Part shown: positions 57,282 through 64,000 of the stretch, piece after piece
Layout of the letters: the number at the start of each line of letters is the position of its first letter
Position numbering within the stretch: position 1 is the first letter of the stretch
NCBI RefSeq assembly: GCF_013201625.1
Contig: NZ_CP053839.1
Coordinates: forward strand, 1,364,001-1,428,000
Reading direction: 5' to 3'
Source: Aliarcobacter lanthieri
GTDB lineage: Bacteria > Campylobacterota > Campylobacteria > Campylobacterales > Arcobacteraceae
DNA: 64,000 nt
Position numbers and translations under genes: made by a program
Notes under the pieces: generated by a model
Database searches by the model: none
The model's input: the letters and a program-made list of their open reading frames with translations, nothing else
What the model was told of the DNA's origin: nothing

Positions 57282-58157
57282 ATGATTATATTAGATAAAT
57301 CAATAAGAGAACAATTTAGCATTTTTTGTAATACAAATAATATAACCGATATGCCAATAGCAATAAAATATTTTACAATATTTGGTGGTCTTGATATAAA
57401 AATAGATATAACAAAACCTATAATAGAATTAATAGAAAAACATATTTTAAACAATTATCAATATTTTAGAAGTGAAATAAATCGTTTAACAGGTGGCTAT
57501 CATGTTAATAGTGCAATTCTTACGGGAATAGCTTTAGGAGATAGAAAAACAACGAATGCTTTTAAAAGAGCTCATGTTAGTTTTGAAGAAGGTATAAAAT
57601 GTATAGAATCACTTTATGAAAAAGAGATTATAGAAATTGACTCTTCACAAAATTTTCTTTTGGGTAAAAGAAATGATTCTAAAACACCTAAAAAACTAAT
57701 CTTTACAAATCCATTTATTAGATTTTGGTTTGGATTTATTTCTCCTATTTATAAAGGGATAAAAGAGGGAAAGTATGAAGAATTCAAAATAAAACTTGAA
57801 GGAAGAGAGTCTGATTTTAGTGATTTTATATTTGAAGAATTAGCTTTATCTTTTGTAAATAATACATTTGTTGAAGATAAAATCAAACAACATGGACAAT
57901 ACTGGAATGAAAAAATTCAAATTCCTATAGTTGCAAAAACAACTTCAGATAAAACAATAATTGGATTTTCTAAATATACAGACAATAAAATGAAAAAAAG
58001 TGAATTAAACAAATTTTTAGAAGATTGTAAAAAAGAAGATATATTTGCTGATATTGTAGTTATTTTTGCAAAAAATGGATATTCAACAGAACTAAAGGCT
58101 CTAAAAAGTGATACTTTAAAACTATTTAATGCCAAAAGTTTGAAAGCTTTAGTTTAA
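57282..58157 (+). CDS. DUF234 domain protein, stand-alone (no ATPase domain)
   Basis: The 291 residues resemble the C-terminal part of archaeal-type AAA ATPases. A winged-helix-like region (about 60-110, with RRFGGYHVNS-like LTGGYHVNSAILTG) is followed by the DUF234 core NPFIRFWFGFISPIYKGIKE and a PD-(D/E)xK-like end with IPIVAKTT and FADIVVIFAK. There is no P-loop, so the usual ATPase half is missing. The gene has a normal start with AAGGA. Its role is unknown. A nuclease-like fold is only an inference. Confidence 0.75.
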   Translation: MIILDKSIREQFSIFCNTNNITDMPIAIKYFTIFGGLDIKIDITKPIIELIEKHILNNYQYFRSEINRLTGGYHVNSAILTGIALGDRKTTNAFKRAHVSFEEGIKCIESLYEKEIIEIDSSQNFLLGKRNDSKTPKKLIFTNPFIRFWFGFISPIYKGIKEGKYEEFKIKLEGRESDFSDFIFEELALSFVNNTFVEDKIKQHGQYWNEKIQIPIVAKTTSDKTIIGFSKYTDNKMKKSELNKFLEDCKKEDIFADIVVIFAKNGYSTELKALKSDTLKLFNAKSLKALV

Positions 58158-58168
58158 TATTCAAAAAC

Positions 58169-58417
58169 TTAATTTAGTTTTTGTACATATTCATCTATTT
58201 TTGATTTTGGTGTTGATTTAGTATTTGGTATTTGTAAAATTTTAAATTTTTCACTTTTTTCAAGATATTTTATTTCAATAATATCCCCTACTTTTACATC
58301 TTTTGCTTTTTTTACAGCAATATTATTCAGAAAAACAACTTTATGTTCTAACATATCTTCAGCAACAGCTCTTCGTTTTGTAATATTTACAGCATTTAAA
58401 AATTTATCTATTCTCAT
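58169..58417 (-). CDS. Small S4-domain RNA-binding protein
   Basis: This 82-residue protein is a single S4 domain (MRIDKFLNAVNITKRRAVAE, then VKVGDIIEIKYLEK). It resembles Hsp15/RqcP-type proteins, which bind stalled 50S subunits or rRNA. Assignment to one of these is not possible from sequence alone. It converges with the DUF234 gene. Confidence 0.82.
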   Translation of the reverse strand: MRIDKFLNAVNITKRRAVAEDMLEHKVVFLNNIAVKKAKDVKVGDIIEIKYLEKSEKFKILQIPNTKSTPKSKIDEYVQKLN

Positions 58418-58516
58418 AAAAATATTATAACTAAATTTAACTAAAACTGTTTAAATAGATTTATAATAAAATTTAGATAAAATCAGCAAAATTCAATAAC
58501 CAAAATAGGAAAATTT

Positions 58517-59755
58517 ATGAGTAAAAAAGATATAAAAAAAGTTGTACTTGCTTATAGTGGTGGTTTAGATACTTCTATTATTTTAAAATGGCTTCAAGAT
58601 GAATATAACGCAGAAGTTATTACTTTTACAGCTGATTTAGGACAAGGCGAAGAAGTTGAACCAGCACGAGCAAAAGCTATTGCTTGTGGGATAAAACCAG
58701 AAAATGTTTTTATATTAGATATTAAAGAAGAGTTTGTAAAAGATTATGTTTTCCCTATGTTTAGAGCAAATGCTATTTATGAAGGTGAATACTTACTTGG
58801 AACAAGTATTGCAAGACCTCTTATTGCAAAAAAACTTGTAGAAATTGCAAATGAAAAAGGTGCAGAAGCTGTAAGTCATGGAGCAACAGGAAAAGGAAAT
58901 GACCAAGTAAGATTTGAATTAGGAGCATTAGCTTTAAATCCTGATTTAAAAGTTATTGCACCTTGGAGAGAATGGGATTTAAACTCAAGAGAAAGTTTAC
59001 TTGAATATGCTAAAAAAAATGGAATTGAAATATCACAAAAACATGTTGATGAAAATGGAAATCCTAAAATAAGCCCTTATTCTATGGATGCAAATTTACT
59101 TCATATATCTTATGAAGGTTTACATTTAGAAAATCCAGCTAATGAACCTGAAGAATCAATGTGGTTATGGACAAATTCTCCAGAAAAAGCGCCTGATCAA
59201 GCAGAATATATAACAATAGGATATAAAAATGGAGATCCAATTTCTATAAATGGAAAAGAGTTATCACCAGCAACACTACTTAAAACTTTAAATGAATATG
59301 GAAATAAACATGGTATTGGAAGAGTAGATATTGTTGAAAATAGATATGTTGGTATGAAAGCAAGAGGTTGTTATGAAACTCCAGGTGGAACAATAATGTT
59401 AAAAGCTCACAGAGCAATAGAGTCTTTAACACTTGATAGAGAAGAAGCTCATTTAAAAGATGAATTAATGCCAAGATATGCAAAATTAATTTATCAAGGA
59501 TATTGGTTCTCACCAGAAAGAGAGATGCTTCAAGCTGCTATTGATGCAACTCAAAAAAATGTTGAGGGTACAGTAAAACTAAAACTTTATAAAGGAAATG
59601 TAACTATTGTAGGAAGAGAATCTTCAAAATCTTTATATGATGATGCTTACTCAACTTTTGAAAAAGATGAAGTTTATAATCAAAAAGATGCAGAAGGATT
59701 TATAAGACTTAATGCTTTAAGATTTATAATTGCAGGTAAAAAAAATAAAAAATAA
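58517..59755 (+). CDS. argG: Argininosuccinate synthase
   Basis: ArgG joins citrulline and aspartate with ATP in arginine synthesis. The ATP motif [16 protein letters not shown], the citrulline-binding [15 protein letters not shown] and the aspartate-binding [12 protein letters not shown] are present. The 412 residues are normal. An AATAGGA site precedes the ATG. It converges with dltA. Confidence 0.97.
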   Translation: MSKKDIKKVVLAYSGGLDTSIILKWLQDEYNAEVITFTADLGQGEEVEPARAKAIACGIKPENVFILDIKEEFVKDYVFPMFRANAIYEGEYLLGTSIARPLIAKKLVEIANEKGAEAVSHGATGKGNDQVRFELGALALNPDLKVIAPWREWDLNSRESLLEYAKKNGIEISQKHVDENGNPKISPYSMDANLLHISYEGLHLENPANEPEESMWLWTNSPEKAPDQAEYITIGYKNGDPISINGKELSPATLLKTLNEYGNKHGIGRVDIVENRYVGMKARGCYETPGGTIMLKAHRAIESLTLDREEAHLKDELMPRYAKLIYQGYWFSPEREMLQAAIDATQKNVEGTVKLKLYKGNVTIVGRESSKSLYDDAYSTFEKDEVYNQKDAEGFIRLNALRFIIAGKKNKK

Positions 59756-59760
59756 ATTTA

Positions 59761-59789
59761 TTAACAAAGAGATAAAATCTCTTTGTTAA
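59761..59789. terminator. Inverted repeat between argG and dltA
   Basis: A perfect 13-bp stem, TTAACAAAGAGAT/ATCTCTTTGTTAA, with a 3-base loop lies between convergent genes and right before the dltA stop. U-tracts are weak, but position and symmetry support a shared terminator. Confidence 0.65.
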
Positions 59790-61226
59790 CTACATATTCT
59801 TATAAATATTTATTAACTCATTTTTATCAATTTTATGATTTGGATTATATGGAAAGTAATCTAAAATAACAATATCTGATGGAACCATATAATATGGAAG
59901 ATTTTTCAAAATACCTTTTTTTAATTTTTCAATATCTAGCTTATGATTACAAATAATAAAAGATATTAATTTAACTACTTCATTTCCTCTTTTAAGTGGT
60001 ATTGTTATAGCTTCATCTATTAATTTATTATTTATAAGCTCTTTATCTATCTCTCCTAATTCTATTCTAAATCCATGAAGTTTTATAAGTTCATCTTTTC
60101 TATTTGCAAAAAACAATAAATTATCTTCAAAATATCCAAAATCTCCTGTTCTAAAACTTCTTTTTTCATATTTCTTTTCAAATTTTTGTCTATTTAACTC
60201 TTCATTTTTAAAATATCCAATAGATACATTATCACCAACTATCTCTATTTCACCTATATTTTCACTATCAATATCTAATAGATTTATAACTGTTCCAGAC
60301 TTTACATAGCCAACTGGCAAATTTTTAGTATATTTTTCCAAAATTTCTAAAGTTATTTCAACTAATGTTGTAGCAACAGTAGCTTCAGTTGGTCCATAAG
60401 TATTTAAAACTTTTGAATTTGGGAAATTATTTTTTATTCTTTTTACAGTAGTTGATGGTAAAACTTCTCCACAAAAAAGAAAGGTTTTTAAACTTTTTAT
60501 ATTTTCTTCTACAAATTCACTTGAAAGTAAAAGTTTACTAATAAATGATGGTGTTGAAACCCAAACATTACAAGCATATTTTTTTAATCTTTTAAAATAT
60601 TCAAGATGATTTTCTATTACATCTTTACTATTTAAAACTATAGTTCCACCAAGGCTTAAAAATCCAACTAATTCATAAACTGATAAATCAAAACTAAAAG
60701 GTGCTTGATTCATAAAAATACTATTTTGTGATAATCCAAAATCATTATTTAACCATTTTTGGAAATCTAAAATAGAGTTTTGCGTTATTTGTACACCTTT
60801 TGGTTCTCCTGTACTTCCTGATGTAAATATTATATAAATAATTTGGTCATTTAAAAAATATGTTGTAGAAAGATTTTTTTCATCAAAATATATGTTATTT
60901 TCAATTGTATTTATTGTTAGTGAAGATTTTACAATATCAACTATTTTATTAACTCTATCTTTGGGGTAGATTGTATCAATAGGAATATATGGAAAACCTA
61001 AACTCATACAAGCAACAATACTTATTACAAAATCAACTTCTTTATGTCCATATATTATTATTGGATGAGCTTTAGGAAGATGATATTTTAAAAGTTTTTC
61101 TTTTAAAATATCAACTTCATTTTTAAATTCACTCCAAGTTAAATCTTTATTACTTCCACAAACTGCTAATTTATGACTATATTTATCGCATTCAACAAAA
61201 TCCATTAGTTTAAAATCAAATCTCAT
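59790..61226 (-). CDS. dltA: D-alanine carrier protein ligase DltA
   Basis: DltA adenylates D-alanine and loads it onto DltC. Adenylation motifs are IFTSGSTGEPKGVQIT, the A5-type NTYGPTEATVATT and RTGDFGYFEDN. The C-terminal lysine region is YNPNHKIDKNEL. The 478 residues are close to Gram-positive DltA. Its start overlaps the dltB stop by ATGA. It is the last gene of the operon. Activation of D-alanine rather than another amino acid is inferred from the operon. Confidence 0.9.
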   Translation of the reverse strand: MRFDFKLMDFVECDKYSHKLAVCGSNKDLTWSEFKNEVDILKEKLLKYHLPKAHPIIIYGHKEVDFVISIVACMSLGFPYIPIDTIYPKDRVNKIVDIVKSSLTINTIENNIYFDEKNLSTTYFLNDQIIYIIFTSGSTGEPKGVQITQNSILDFQKWLNNDFGLSQNSIFMNQAPFSFDLSVYELVGFLSLGGTIVLNSKDVIENHLEYFKRLKKYACNVWVSTPSFISKLLLSSEFVEENIKSLKTFLFCGEVLPSTTVKRIKNNFPNSKVLNTYGPTEATVATTLVEITLEILEKYTKNLPVGYVKSGTVINLLDIDSENIGEIEIVGDNVSIGYFKNEELNRQKFEKKYEKRSFRTGDFGYFEDNLLFFANRKDELIKLHGFRIELGEIDKELINNKLIDEAITIPLKRGNEVVKLISFIICNHKLDIEKLKKGILKNLPYYMVPSDIVILDYFPYNPNHKIDKNELINIYKNM

Positions 61227-62362
61227 ATAGGAACTCTCCCACTAAAAAAATATAAAGCAAAAACTGCACCATTTATCATCAAAAATCTTTTTAAATTTAT
61301 ACTTATTACTTGTGGAAAAAATGAAAAATAATCATATCCTCCTTTTTTTAAATATAAAACATAGGTATTATGTATACTTGAATACACTCCAAATAAAAAA
61401 CCACTAAAAATAAAATACCAAGTTAGTCCATTCCACATTCCCATAAGCAAAAAAGTACAAGTTATTGCTATATTTTGAATGAGAAGTTTTCTTCCTTTTA
61501 AAAACTCAAAATTATGAAGATATTTATATAAAGGTTTAAAAAAATAATCAGTTAGCCAACTACCAAGTGTAATATGAAATCTTCTCCAAAAATCTTGTGG
61601 ATTTGGTGCAAGATATGGGTGATTAAAGTTCATAGGAATAAAAATACCCATCATAATACTAAGTCCAACAGCCATTGCACTATATCCTGCAAAATCAAAG
61701 AATAGATAAATTGTATATGAATATGCACTATTTATCATATCAATTAAAAGAGTACTATGTGAATCAATTTTTCCTAACCAGAACATAGCAATAAACTCTG
61801 CAAAAACAAATTTAAATAAAATTCCAATGACTAAAATTTCCCAACCTTTTAAAATATTTGATAAAGTTAAATTTTCATAACCCTTTTTTAAATCATCTTG
61901 AAATCTATATGACCTATCTATTGGTCCTGCAAGAAGTGTAGTTGGAAATAATAAAAAAGAAGTAAACTCAAGAAATGAAAGTTTGCCGTAATTATGACTA
62001 TCTACTATTGCCTGGATAGTCCTAAAGGTAATATATGAAATCCCTATAATCTTAAACATTGGATTAGAAATATCAATTTTATGTAAAATCATAGGAAAAG
62101 CAATAACAATCATAGGAAATAAAGTATCTTTATAATCATTTATAACAAAAATATAATAAATAATATATACATACAAGAGAAGTAAAAAAAGTTCATAAGA
62201 TTCAGGGATAAAGAAATATGTATAGCAAATTACAGTTAAAAACATTAAAGTTTTATATGAAATAAATTTATTTAAAATATTTTTAAACAGATATAAAAAA
62301 AAGATAAATGTAAAACTAATTAAAAAAAATCCCAATCCAGAAAAAGGTAAATAGTCTTGCAT
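61223..62362 (-). CDS. dltB: DltB membrane-bound O-acyltransferase
   Basis: DltB is a membrane O-acyltransferase that moves D-alanine from DltC across the membrane. The 379 residues are mostly membrane helices. The conserved FWRRFHITLGSWLTDYFF contains His263. The motif that is normally WHG reads MGMWNGLTWYF, with Asn311 in place of the catalytic His. His331 lies 20 residues later. The gene overlaps the dltX stop by one base and dltA by four. Confidence 0.88.
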   Translation of the reverse strand: MQDYLPFSGLGFFLISFTFIFFLYLFKNILNKFISYKTLMFLTVICYTYFFIPESYELFLLLLYVYIIYYIFVINDYKDTLFPMIVIAFPMILHKIDISNPMFKIIGISYITFRTIQAIVDSHNYGKLSFLEFTSFLLFPTTLLAGPIDRSYRFQDDLKKGYENLTLSNILKGWEILVIGILFKFVFAEFIAMFWLGKIDSHSTLLIDMINSAYSYTIYLFFDFAGYSAMAVGLSIMMGIFIPMNFNHPYLAPNPQDFWRRFHITLGSWLTDYFFKPLYKYLHNFEFLKGRKLLIQNIAITCTFLLMGMWNGLTWYFIFSGFLFGVYSSIHNTYVLYLKKGGYDYFSFFPQVISINLKRFLMINGAVFALYFFSGRVPI

Positions 62363-62502
62363 TAAAACTCCTCATAAACAAATTCAACTGTAGAATCAAC
62401 ATCTTGTCCACTTAAATCACTTATATTTTTATAATATATAATATATAAGAAACCAAATATCAATAATAGATATATTAAAAAAAATTTAAAAAAATATCTC
62501 AT
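62362..62502 (-). CDS. dltX: DltX microprotein
   Basis: This 46-residue gene (ATG at 62502, TAA at 62362) fills the gap between dltD and dltB. It encodes one membrane helix (FFLIYLLLIFGFLYIIYY), a short polar stretch and the C-terminus VEFVYEEF. Gram-positive DltX microproteins have the same size, a single helix and a conserved C-terminal F-[VI]-Y-x-x-F motif that interacts with DltB. The dltX stop overlaps the dltB start as TAATG, with GAGGAG as the dltB ribosome-binding site. Confidence 0.85.
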   Translation of the reverse strand: MRYFFKFFLIYLLLIFGFLYIIYYKNISDLSGQDVDSTVEFVYEEF

Positions 62503-62512
62503 ATAAGCTACC

Positions 62513-63640
62513 TTATTTTATAAAATAATCAATTATTTTTTGGTTGACTTTAACCCAACCAAATTCACCTAAATGAACAATATCTATCAACGTTCCAATT
62601 TCATAATTCTCTTTTTCATATGTCCACATATCCATATATTCAAAATTATGTTCTAATACCTTTGATTTTATTAATAACATCAATTTATTTGCTTCTTCCC
62701 TATTTTTAGAGAATACATATGGATGTAAATCTTGCATTATAAAAAGAGGCTTAATTTTGTAACTATCTAAAAAATCAAGCAAAACTAGAAAATCTTGAAA
62801 TTCTTCATTTTTATCTAAATCAGGTGGTATTACTATAGAAAATGGAAAGTTGTTTTTTGTAACTTCAGGTTCAATGTATTTTTTGTAGTATTCATTTTGT
62901 ATTCCAAAACTGTTATTTGAAGAAGAAACTTCTATGTTTTTTGCTTTAATTTTTAAACTTTCGTAGTCAAAATTTATTGGAAAATAATTTATTTCTTCTA
63001 TTTTTACATTTTTATTATCAAAACTTTTAATTAAAAGATTTTTAATTTTATTGTTAAAATAATCTTTTTTTACAATACTAAAGGGATATTCATATATAAA
63101 AGTTGGTTCTTTGATTGAAGCTAAATTTTCTTTAATATAGTCACTTATTATATATTTATATTTATCATCTGATTCACTTTCAAAATATAGTTTATTCATC
63201 ATTCCAATATTCATATATTCTAAAAATTTTGACATGGTAAGTCCATTATCACTACTTCCTGTGAACCAACTAGGAGATAACAAAACTACAATTTTTGCAT
63301 TATTTCTAACTTTTTCATTATCACATGCTGCTAATTGGGACATAATTACAAAAGTTTGTTGTCCTTCATTACCTTGAGCTTTTAATGGTAATTTTAAATC
63401 ATTATTAAAAAAGTTTTGTGGTAAAAATTTTTGATGAGGGTAAATTACTAATTCAGAAGAACCAAATAAAACAATTTTTCCATTTTCCAAATCACTTTGT
63501 AAATCAATTGTTTTTTGTAGAGAATCAAAAGAGTTAAAATAATAATTCAATACTTTATCTTTTGTAAAATAAAGGGTGACTAAAACTATAAAAAATGCTG
63601 TGAATAAAGCAAATATATTTAAAAGTATATGTTTTTTCAT
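62513..63640 (-). CDS. dltD: DltD D-alanyl transfer protein
   Basis: DltD is a membrane-anchored SGNH-like protein that takes the acyl group from the DltB/DltX step to the final acceptor. One N-terminal helix (FALFTAFFIVLVTLYFTK) precedes the outer domain. The catalytic Ser is in VLFGSSELVIYPHQK, and the C-terminal DIVHLGEFGWVKVN holds the Asp and His. The 375 residues fit the family. It overlaps dltC by ATGA. In a Gram-negative the acceptor may be lipopolysaccharide or another envelope glycan, which is inference. Confidence 0.9.
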   Translation of the reverse strand: MKKHILLNIFALFTAFFIVLVTLYFTKDKVLNYYFNSFDSLQKTIDLQSDLENGKIVLFGSSELVIYPHQKFLPQNFFNNDLKLPLKAQGNEGQQTFVIMSQLAACDNEKVRNNAKIVVLLSPSWFTGSSDNGLTMSKFLEYMNIGMMNKLYFESESDDKYKYIISDYIKENLASIKEPTFIYEYPFSIVKKDYFNNKIKNLLIKSFDNKNVKIEEINYFPINFDYESLKIKAKNIEVSSSNNSFGIQNEYYKKYIEPEVTKNNFPFSIVIPPDLDKNEEFQDFLVLLDFLDSYKIKPLFIMQDLHPYVFSKNREEANKLMLLIKSKVLEHNFEYMDMWTYEKENYEIGTLIDIVHLGEFGWVKVNQKIIDYFIK

Positions 63641-63867
63641 TCTATTCTACTTTTTATATATTTTGCCAATTTACTAACACTATCAAAATTACTTTCAATA
63701 ATATCTCTAGTATCTATTTTTATACCAAACTCTTCTTCGAGCATCATAGCTAAATCAACCGTTCCCATACTATCAATTAAATTTGATGTATATAGTGCTT
63801 CATCAATTTCAACTTTTTTAAAAGATATCTCTTCAACTAAAGGTTTTATCCTATTAATTATCTCCAT
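63637..63867 (-). CDS. dltC: D-alanyl carrier protein DltC
   Basis: DltC is the phosphopantetheine carrier for D-alanine. The attachment Ser is in the DltC-type motif LIDSMGTVDLAMMLEEEFG. The 76 residues are the usual length. It is first in the operon with an AGGA site before the ATG. Confidence 0.93.
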   Translation of the reverse strand: MEIINRIKPLVEEISFKKVEIDEALYTSNLIDSMGTVDLAMMLEEEFGIKIDTRDIIESNFDSVSKLAKYIKSRIE

Positions 63868-63903
63868 ATTATTATCCTAATTTTTTTATCTAAAACAAAT
63901 GGA

Positions 63904-63909
63904 ATTATA
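63904..63909 (-). promoter_or_regulatory. -10 box for the dlt operon
   Basis: The minus strand has TATAAT here, 37 bases before the dltC ATG, with AGGA between. It is inferred from sequence. Confidence 0.45.
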
Positions 63910-63978
63910 TAAAATATTTTGAATTATTCATCAAAAAAAATAGAATTTTTTTGTAATTTTATTGCTATTATTTTTAAG

Positions 63979-63984
63979 TATAAT
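63979..63984 (+). promoter_or_regulatory. Possible -10 box of a gene beyond the window
   Basis: TATAAT after a T-rich stretch lies at the right edge on the plus strand, facing out of the window and away from dltC. Nothing downstream can be seen. Confidence 0.3.
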
Positions 63985-64000
63985 AAACCTTTATTTTAAG

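Overview
The window is a low-G+C chromosomal segment from a member of the Campylobacterota, most probably the Arcobacter group. I base this on the extreme A/T bias, the Campylobacter-like promoters (a TATAAT -10 box with no clear -35), the block rluA-flpA-trmB-ftsE-ftsX-M23 peptidase known from Campylobacter jejuni, the long form of TrmB, and the HD-GYP/PAS and HisKA protein styles. No rRNA or tRNA gene, CRISPR array or insertion sequence was seen.

Layout. 1-9.6 kb: the end of a chemotaxis receptor, then guaB, gatA, the ribosomal cluster rpmJ-rpsM-rpsK-rpsD-rpoA-rplQ (rpmJ is only 37 codons), a HIT protein, a DHH phosphoesterase and leuB/leuD. 9.7-11.6 kb: rpoD. 11.6-23.8 kb: the main accessory region, with a two-partner secretion pair (1667-aa TpsA exoprotein and TpsB transporter), two very small genes (one made of EEEFEI repeats), and an operon for a TonB-dependent receptor, a YfiR-like periplasmic protein, a histidine kinase and an OmpR-type regulator. 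23.8-29 kb: hemL and two membrane genes, azlCD, a TonB-like protein, rodA. 29-38 kb: a long plus-strand run, rluA, flpA, trmB, ftsE, ftsX, an EnvC-like activator, an MreD-like protein, PBP2 and fliP. 38-47.5 kb: a PAS/HD-GYP phosphodiesterase, a TolC/MFP/split-RND efflux operon, grpB-like, thioredoxin-like and argC genes. 47.5-59.8 kb: photolyase, TIGR01777 epimerase, modD, an unknown gene, polA, a 21-aa ORF, kdsB, lptB, tsaE, trpD, a DUF234 protein, an S4 protein and argG. 59.8-63.9 kb: a dltC-dltD-dltX-dltB-dltA operon.

The most striking signal is in the accessory region. Three minus-strand promoters (before tpsA, before the EEEFEI gene, and before the TonB receptor/two-component operon) share the exact architecture TCACACTTCATCACAC-N8-TATAAT. 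The two TCACAC half-sites lie 10 bp apart, as expected for an OmpR/PhoB-family regulator bound as a head-to-tail dimer over the -35 region. An OmpR-family regulator is encoded in the third operon. I infer a self-contained, autoregulated regulon in which the receptor/YfiR/kinase senses a ligand and switches on the secreted exoprotein and the small acidic protein. The third promoter also shows that the receptor must start at 23680 rather than at the upstream ATG.

The second region of note is the dlt operon of a Gram-negative organism, complete with an unannotated 46-aa DltX ending in FVYEEF. Its DltB has Asn at the position of the MBOAT catalytic His (WNG in place of WHG). Smaller points are a probable leaderless tonB-like mRNA, an RND permease split cleanly into two half-genes, three identical 234-bp repeats in tpsA, and a 21-aa membrane ORF with a strong ribosome-binding site.
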